A DNA stretch of 64,000 nucleotides from Calvatia gigantea. Lineage: Eukaryota; Basidiomycota; Agaricomycetes; Agaricales; Lycoperdaceae. Each line of letters starts with the position of its first letter. Position 1 is the first letter of the stretch. Made by a program: the position numbers and the translations under genes. The stretch is taken from contig JACAAK010000001.1 of NCBI GenBank assembly GCA_025093985.1, positions 2,666,001-2,730,000 on the forward strand, given 5' to 3'. The notes beneath the pieces were generated by a model. The model saw only the letters and a program-made list of their open reading frames with translations. It ran no database searches and was not told where the DNA came from. Below, one piece after another: positions 58,124 through 64,000 of the stretch.

Positions 58124-58874
58124 CCACCCTCATTTCTTTGACGTTTTATTTTGTCATTGTGATGCTACTTGCTCCCCTGATTTAGAACTGCAACCTACTA
58201 CGATATTATCACTTCTCCTACAACTCGTGTATTTCCGTGATTCAAGCAAATGGTTACATGTCTTTGCTGCGCACGACTCGGAGGTACATCTTGCCAAGGA
58301 CCAAAGACTGAACCATTTCTCGTGGCATGAGGGTTAAGGAAGCTGAATGCGTAACCCTGAGGTGTTATTTTTGTCCTAAGCCATCACAGGAAATGAGTTC
58401 AGAGTGAGGCACCTGAGCTCGTGCGCTGTCCCTCAAATGATGCTTCACCACCAGCTGTTTGAAGCGTGGAAATACGACTGAATCACCCTGGTAAGGACAG
58501 ACAGTCTGATTGAGGACTAACACCGTAAGAGAAGAGACTATTTGCTTACCGGCTTTGCGGAGGACACATGTCGACTGCGATGGAGCGCCTTGAGGCAGAC
58601 CAAGCTGAACCGAAAGCACCACCCGAGGGCTCGAGGCCTTGCCCTTCACGCGAGGCCCATCACAATTCTGGGCTCTCACCGTTGAGCACCCTCGGTGCAT
58701 GTTTTTGCGTCGCTGTGTGGCTGCCCAGCTCTCCGTTTGGGTACAAAAGCCGAGATCGACGTCATTTGCCTTTTACTCCGTGACTCCTACCACATCCATT
58801 CTCAGCTTTCTGTTCCTTAGACTTCCTTGATCATTCTACTCCTATAGAGTCCTTCAATCCTGCCTAAAGACACG
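58124..58874. other. Intergenic region, no gene recognised
   Basis: The transporter 3' UTR, then short frames on both strands without motif. A C/T-rich stretch at about 58760-58870 precedes the next gene. Confidence 0.45.
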
Positions 58875-59796
58875 ATGTATGGCTTAGACAGCAGTCCGAC
58901 CATCCACCATGGCGTGAGTGGCTGAGTTCTTGCATGATTTATGAATTACTAATCCCCAATATGGCGAGTAGAACATGCCATTTGAAACAGATTTATGTAG
59001 TCTATTGCAGAATATGAAGATCGAGAGCTCGACCAGAGTGAGTTGCCTTATAAATCTGGTTGGGATAAGGGATCAGACTGATGCTTCAACTGGAGAAAGG
59101 ATCCCGCAAGATATGCAAATTCCGTACTTGTAAAGCGGAGCTGCTTGGCTGCACCAAACGAGCACAACGACCTGATGGACGATGTGAACTACCAAGTATG
59201 TGAAAAGCTTAACCCGAATCCCAAGTTACACCTCCTAACTTACTTGGTCAGTCCGACGGGGGATCGGATTGCTCCAGTTCAAGTTTAGGCAGCAACAACT
59301 GCGCGAGTATCAACAGTATCATTTCCCACAATGGCAATGCCATACCCAATCTGCCCAACGGTGCAGTAATTGGGAACCTCTGGCCAACAGTAGAAAGCGA
59401 GGTTCACGGATGCGCATATCTCCAAACTATCCGCAGCCAGTTCGACAACGATCCAAGTATAGGAGGGGAATATCTCGAGGCCATCTTCACCCACCGCGAA
59501 TTCCTTAATACGTTCCCAACGGCACATCGTGAATGCGCTAGGGCGTTTACTGATTTAGCACGCTTAATTGAGCAGAGGGCATGGGGTCTAGGCCAAAGTG
59601 CGGACACGGATGCAGTGACGGCGTTTAGACACGAGGCATGGATGATTGCCTCAATTCTGTGAGCAATCTTCATCCTTCGTGTTTTGGAGGCGACGAATAA
59701 CCTCTCTTTTGACGTAGGACAACACCAGTAAACCAAGAGACGATTCAATCGAATTCCAGACTTAACTTCACTTGTGGTATGCCTCTAATGTATTGA
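58875..59796 (+). CDS. Unrecognised spliced gene with N-terminal Cys cluster
   Basis: Not a family I recognise. Likely exons are 58875-58913, 58972-59037, 59096-59195, 59252-59658 and 59718-59796, with introns of 56-59 nt showing gtgagt/gtatgt donors and ag acceptors. Exon 3 encodes a Cys/Lys-rich block (KICKFRTCKAELLGC...GRC) that may bind zinc. Exon 4, which has no Met and so is easily missed, encodes a Ser/Asn-rich linker and then a convincing helical domain (GEYLEAIFTHREFLNTFPTA, RAFTDLARLIEQRAWGLGQS). The join of exons 3 and 4 is out of phase by one base as written. A single extra A at about 59194-59195 or another splice site would explain it. The 3' end is uncertain; a further intron could extend the C terminus by about 16 residues. 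Confidence 0.5.
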
Positions 59797-60130
59797 TAGA
59801 TGTGTAGATCATAGATCTAGTTTTTGACACTGCAATTGAGTTCCATGATGTCATCCCCACGTGAATTTCACCACGTCTCCTGATCTTGGAAGCTTGTAAG
59901 GTTCAGCGTGACTCGTCCATTCTCAACATGTAACACGTCGCTTTGTAGAGGTGAGCTGTCTTCTTAAATCACGGCTTCGATTGATGAAAACAGAGTATCA
60001 TCTTGTTTATATGACAAGGGGCTTGGGTTTGTCCTCAATCGCCCTTGCATGATAGCAACTCGATTCTAAATCTTCTCTCTGATTCTACTTTCTGTTACTT
60101 CTGTAAACACGCGCTAACTATTTCTCGTTA
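59797..60130. other. Convergent 3' region
   Basis: 334 bp between two genes facing each other, presumably their 3' UTRs. No gene recognised. Confidence 0.5.
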
Positions 60131-61473
60131 CTAGAATGAAAGCTCCTCTTCCGGTTTCGTCTTCTCTTTTATGCCCCAGCCATTCCATGTTTCCACAGCC
60201 GCAGGATTCGGAATCAAGATTCCCCAACTAATCGCGTAGTGGGCCAGAACCAACTCCAGTTCTTCGGTTTCATCCAGCATTTCCAATCTCGCGATCCTAT
60301 TTTTTCCTTCGGTCTCCTTCCAATTTAAGAAACAGAATCCATACCTGGCAAGTTCCTCTGGTTCAATATACGACTTCCGTATCTCTTTCAATGTCAATGC
60401 TTGACCAATGTGAAAACCCGTTTCAAGAAAGCGTGCTACTAGCGAATCCAACGTCGTGAATGGCTCAGTTCCGGGTAAAGTCACATTCCGAGCCTTCACG
60501 AGGTTTAGCTCCCTCCGCCTTCGCCAAGACCAAAATAATTGTATGCTTACCTGAAGGTTGTTCAACATCACCCTCCCGAATGCATCGTTTAGCCCAAACA
60601 TCTCGTATATGATGCACCCCAATGGGTAATTTGCCTGTGTCACCTCATGGTCACCGTTGGCTGAAAAGTAGTTGGTAAACCATCGGAGGAGTCGAGAGGA
60701 GACTTCGGCTGTTGTATACGCGAGAACGCATTCGAAAAGCAGAAGAGTCGGATAGGAGGGTGATAGAATTGGTGTCCCTGAGCCTTCCAATGGTTTTGTT
60801 AGTTGTTCTTGGAGTGTATTTTCGGGGTCACTTCGGAGGTCAGCAGCCAATAAGTGGTACTTGGGTGAATGTAACTCCACTCCTCCTTGGGCTATTACAT
60901 GTAATCAGCCACAAAATCGTGTTCAAAATAGAAGTCCTCTACCCAGTTTAATTTCATCGCGGTTCCCAAGCATATCCACAAGCTCCCTGTTCTTCTTGAT
61001 ACTCATGGATTTCTTGGTTGTGATTTCCTTAAAATCGACCTCGATATAACTTCTTATTGTATTCTTGTGTGGTCCAGTCTACGCTGCGTATGAACAACAA
61101 ACTCGTTAAGTCGGCCCGATTCTTTAACGGAGGAATTACGTACCATAAGCCGCCAAAAGCGTGTATCACTCCCAGCACCCAGACTTACGATCTGGCAACG
61201 ATTCCCAGTCTCCTCCGTAAGTTTTAACCATTCTTCCACAAGATCGTCGATGCCTTTTGTACGGACATATGTCCCGATGTTAATCAAAGGTGGTCGGGGC
61301 GGTTGAAACTGCGCCCTCGGTACGAAATGTTTGACAAAAGGATCTTGCAGATATCGTTTTTGAACAGCTGATAATTTTGCCACGGCGGCGTCATTATCCG
61401 TCTGTCGTATCGGGGCATCCGAATCTTGACTTAAGGGGCCTAGAGGAAGGCCTGAGTTTGGTCTGTTGAACAT
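60131..61473 (-). CDS. PPM1: Leucine carboxyl methyltransferase 1 (PPM1 type; 5 exons, 371 aa)
   Basis: It methylates the C-terminal leucine carboxyl of the PP2A catalytic subunit using S-adenosylmethionine, promoting holoenzyme assembly in the cytosol. Exons: 61473-61144, 61078-60943, 60885-60551, 60493-60345, 60296-60131. Introns are 65, 57, 57 and 48 nt. Diagnostic segments are QTDNDAAVAKLSAVQKRYLQ, PRPPLINIGTYVRTKGID, the SAM-binding loop SLGAGSDTRFWRL (about 95-108), YIEVDFKEITTKKS, YHLLAADLR and TLLLFECVLAYT. The length is within the family's usual 330-400 aa. The C terminus ends in WGIKEKTKPEEELSF. It converges with the gene to its left and shares a direction with the helicase. Confidence 0.94.
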
Positions 61474-61612
61474 AGCCTAACTTCAAGTTCGGTGGTGCAA
61501 GCAGGATATGACGTCGTGCCCCAACACAGTTATGCCATCTGATTTCGAATACATTTTTACATCAAAACTGAAGCCGCCACGGTAACTTTACTTTGTCCAA
61601 AAATCAAGGCTA

Positions 61613-64000
61613 CTAATAAACTTCACAAGTCTTGTCCAAATTAACTGGCAAATAATAGGACCACGCTCTTGCCTCGTACGCCTTCAGAAAAGCGTAGCCT
61701 TTTGCTGTATCCTCATTCGCCAAAATCCGCACCGAGGGTCGAAGAACCTCATCCGACGTGACCAGTATACACAATGCCTTGGCTCGACTGATTGCAACAT
61801 TCAGCCTTCTCCGCTCCAACAAAAAAGCGAGGTCGGTCGTGTGCGACTGAGGGATGGAAAACAGACAAATGACGAAGGCTGCTTCTGAGCCTATGGTAGT
61901 AAAAATCAACATCCACCCTCTGATTCACCAACATAGGGTTACATACCTTGCAATCTCTCAATGGTGTCCACAGTAACTTGGCCACCAATAGAGTGCGACC
62001 CCAACTTTACATTTCTGAATTTCTCCTCCAACGACGGACTATGCCTTCTCGATTGTTGCAAAGCATTCCTCACTGCCTCACGCTGAATACGGTGGGGAGT
62101 TGCAACGAAAATATCATCGTTCGGAGAGCACTTCCTGATAAATTCCACAAGACTGGCAGCAAGAGCTGCTTCTCCGTGAACGTGCGTCTCATATGCTACA
62201 TGGCTAGACAAGCTCGACCACGTCCTCAGTCGGATTAGGGCCAGAGATATTGGTTGGTGGTTGAGTGCCATATCTGTGGTGGCTCCGATGATTTTTTCTG
62301 GCGTAAGTTTGAGTTGTGGCGGTTTAAGGAGATTCTGGGGTTTGCGGAGCATGACACTAGATAGTGAGACAAGAAAGCGACGAGTGGCCTCTAAAATGTC
62401 TTCGGAGACTGACAAGTCATCAACAGTGATGTCTTCCGCTTTCTTGAGGGCAACCGCTAATTGCCTAGCTTGGACTTTCTGTGGTTTAAACTGGCGCGAA
62501 TAGATTGTCGAGACAAATTCGCCTAGGTCGGGATTTAACCTATCAAAAGGATGAGCTTCCCCTGGTAGCACGACGTAGGTATACCACCAACCTGAAATTC
62601 TCAGTAAGCTGAACGACCGTCTCTTGTGATGTTATAACATCATCGGAAGATCCGGCTACTTCCAGAGCACGGGGAACCTTGTTCTCCGTCCCTGACATCC
62701 TGGAATACATAAGGCAGTCCAGCGCAGATCCAAATAGACATCGTTCATGCAATTGTGGATACTGCGCAGTCAGTATCGGCGCAAGCTGCTCCGAGTCTCC
62801 AGCAATAATAACCCGACCCTCGGGTGATAGCGAACGCATGACTAAGGAGAGAGATCCAAGTGCGATTTGGCCTGCTTCATCCACAACAAGTGTGTCCACC
62901 TCGAGGTTGCGGTTCTTGGCAAAGTTGTAGAGCTGCCTGATTTAGTGGCGCAACCTAGCCTTGGTGAACTGGGGAGGCGCACCTGGTACAAAGTTCCAGC
63001 ATATATATGAACGAGATGTGTAGGTGACGGCCCAGCATGGTCGCTTCCTTTGACGACATGCTCAACTCGCACATCATCCAGCCACTGGGTGGGCAGGGAT
63101 GCGATAGCCTTGTAACAGTTCATTAGGAACGAAAGTTTGTTAAGCAGAGCTTCAATCGCAGCATGGGTCATTGCAGTCAAGAATATGATCCTCTGATCAT
63201 AATTGTCCTGCCTCCTTTCAACCTCCAATAACCGCAACAAAGAGAGGCAAACTGTGTACGTTTTTCCCGTTCCTTTTTAATTTTCAGAGATACATTAGTC
63301 ACATACTGGCGCAGAAACTCACTCACCTGGAGGTCCCCAAACGATCGACAACCTATTTGCCAAAATTCTCTGTGCAGCCTTGTGTTGTGAAGGCTTCAAG
63401 ACCAAGGCCCCTGCACTCTCACTCCCGAGTCCTGCCAGATCCCGAAACAACTTCTGAATCTCCCCCTCGACCTTCAAGCACCTCTCCGGCATTGGCGCAC
63501 GTCCAAACATCTGTGGCTCCAGAATTAATTGTACGTATGGCGTCTGTGTCAAATCCTCCGTCCCTGCGTCGTCTGCGCTCGTACTGGTCTCATGTTGTAA
63601 GTCAATTTCGAATAGCGAGGAAAGGACCTTTGTGGTGTTAAAGTCGACAAAACGTGGTGAAAGGCGATACTGTGCTCCGGGTTGGAGTTGGGTTTTCCAG
63701 GTTCCCCAAACGTGGAGTGTCACGATCGTTTCACGGCCTACAGCTTTGATATCTTTGATATCGGCCACCGCTAATTGTTCCTGTACGACGGACGGCTGCG
63801 CTTCCCAGCTTGGTTTGGTATAATAATTTAGGGGAAAAACATAGCCTGATACTGCAAGGTCGTCGAATAGCGCTTCAACTGGAATAGTGCCATCCATTTG
63901 ATTCCCGCCTGCCGCATCCTTGACCAACAATCTGTCATAGAAGGGTTGCTCGCGATCCGGAGGCACATCGAGGATACCAGAAATAAGCTTGAACATGTAT
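61613..64000 (-). CDS. SF1 (UPF1/NAM7-like) P-loop helicase, 5' end outside the window
   Basis: A nucleic-acid helicase of the AAA_11/AAA_12 type. Exons visible: 64000-63327 (partial), 63272-62983, 62932-62592, 62539-61947, 61890-61613. Introns are 50-56 nt. Motif I (GPPGTGKT) is split after GPPG by intron 63273-63326. Motif Ia lies in FLTAMTHAAIEALL. Motif II is VVDEAGQ (DEAG, as in UPF1-like enzymes). Motif III is IIAGDSEQLAPI. Then LTENFRLN, and motifs V-VI appear as VTVDTIERLQGSE and RRRLNVAISRAK. The N-terminal 220 visible residues look beta-rich (ETIVTLHVWGTWKTQL), perhaps an OB or 1B-like region. An ATG at 63996 exists, but the start is probably beyond the edge. RNA or DNA substrate cannot be decided. 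Stop at 61613. Confidence 0.88.

Overview
This is a nuclear chromosome segment of a filamentous fungus, most likely a mushroom-forming basidiomycete (Agaricomycetes). The evidence is very dense splicing by short introns (almost all 48-68 nt), pyrimidine-rich upstream regions, F-box-like/LRR proteins of the type expanded in Agaricomycetes, a fungal Trk potassium transporter, and a PPM1-type methyltransferase. I see no bacterial, viral, organellar, CRISPR or rRNA feature. I reconstructed exon structures by hand from reading-frame continuity, splice consensus and recall of conserved family motifs. Every boundary given keeps codon phase unless stated.

Layout. 1-8 kb: a small spliced gene of unknown function, two F-box-like genes, and a complete ten-exon N-acetylglucosamine-6-phosphate deacetylase, all on the minus strand. 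8-18 kb: two gene-poor stretches flanking a bZIP transcription factor with a hydrophobic segment after its zipper. 17.8-23.9 kb: two tandem paralogous MFS transporters of the Dal5/Tna1 (anion:cation symporter) type, with the same exon plan. 24-27 kb: gene-poor. 27-31 kb: a divergent pair sharing a short intergenic region, NMN adenylyltransferase (minus) and an X-family DNA polymerase (plus). 31-36 kb: an interrupted Cys-rich/acidic hypothetical gene facing an alpha-arrestin with a C-terminal PPxY motif. 37.5-41 kb: a small hypothetical ORF, a secreted GPI-type cupredoxin and the mitochondrial inner-membrane translocase TIM22. 43-48 kb: two more F-box-like genes. 48.8-53.7 kb: eIF4G. 54.3-58.1 kb: a twenty-exon Trk potassium transporter. 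58.9-64 kb: an unrecognised spliced gene, the PP2A leucine carboxyl methyltransferase (PPM1) and the 3' part of an SF1 helicase that runs off the window.

Most genes are unrelated housekeeping functions (NAD synthesis, DNA repair, translation initiation, mitochondrial import, PP2A methylation, ion and nutrient transport, ubiquitin adaptors). There is no clear metabolic cluster. GlcNAc-6-P deacetylase and the MFS pair lie within 10-16 kb of each other but are separated by the bZIP gene and empty sequence, so a functional link is only speculative.

The oddities are in gene architecture rather than in a new system. GC-AG introns are frequent (about 7 of about 103 reconstructed). There are several micro-exons (8-21 nt). 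Four apparent single-base insertions break otherwise perfect reading frames, including the essential genes TIM22 and eIF4G, which points to assembly errors or a defective haplotype. The X-family polymerase combines a lambda-type lyase lysine with a mu/TdT-type Gly-Trp active-site motif.
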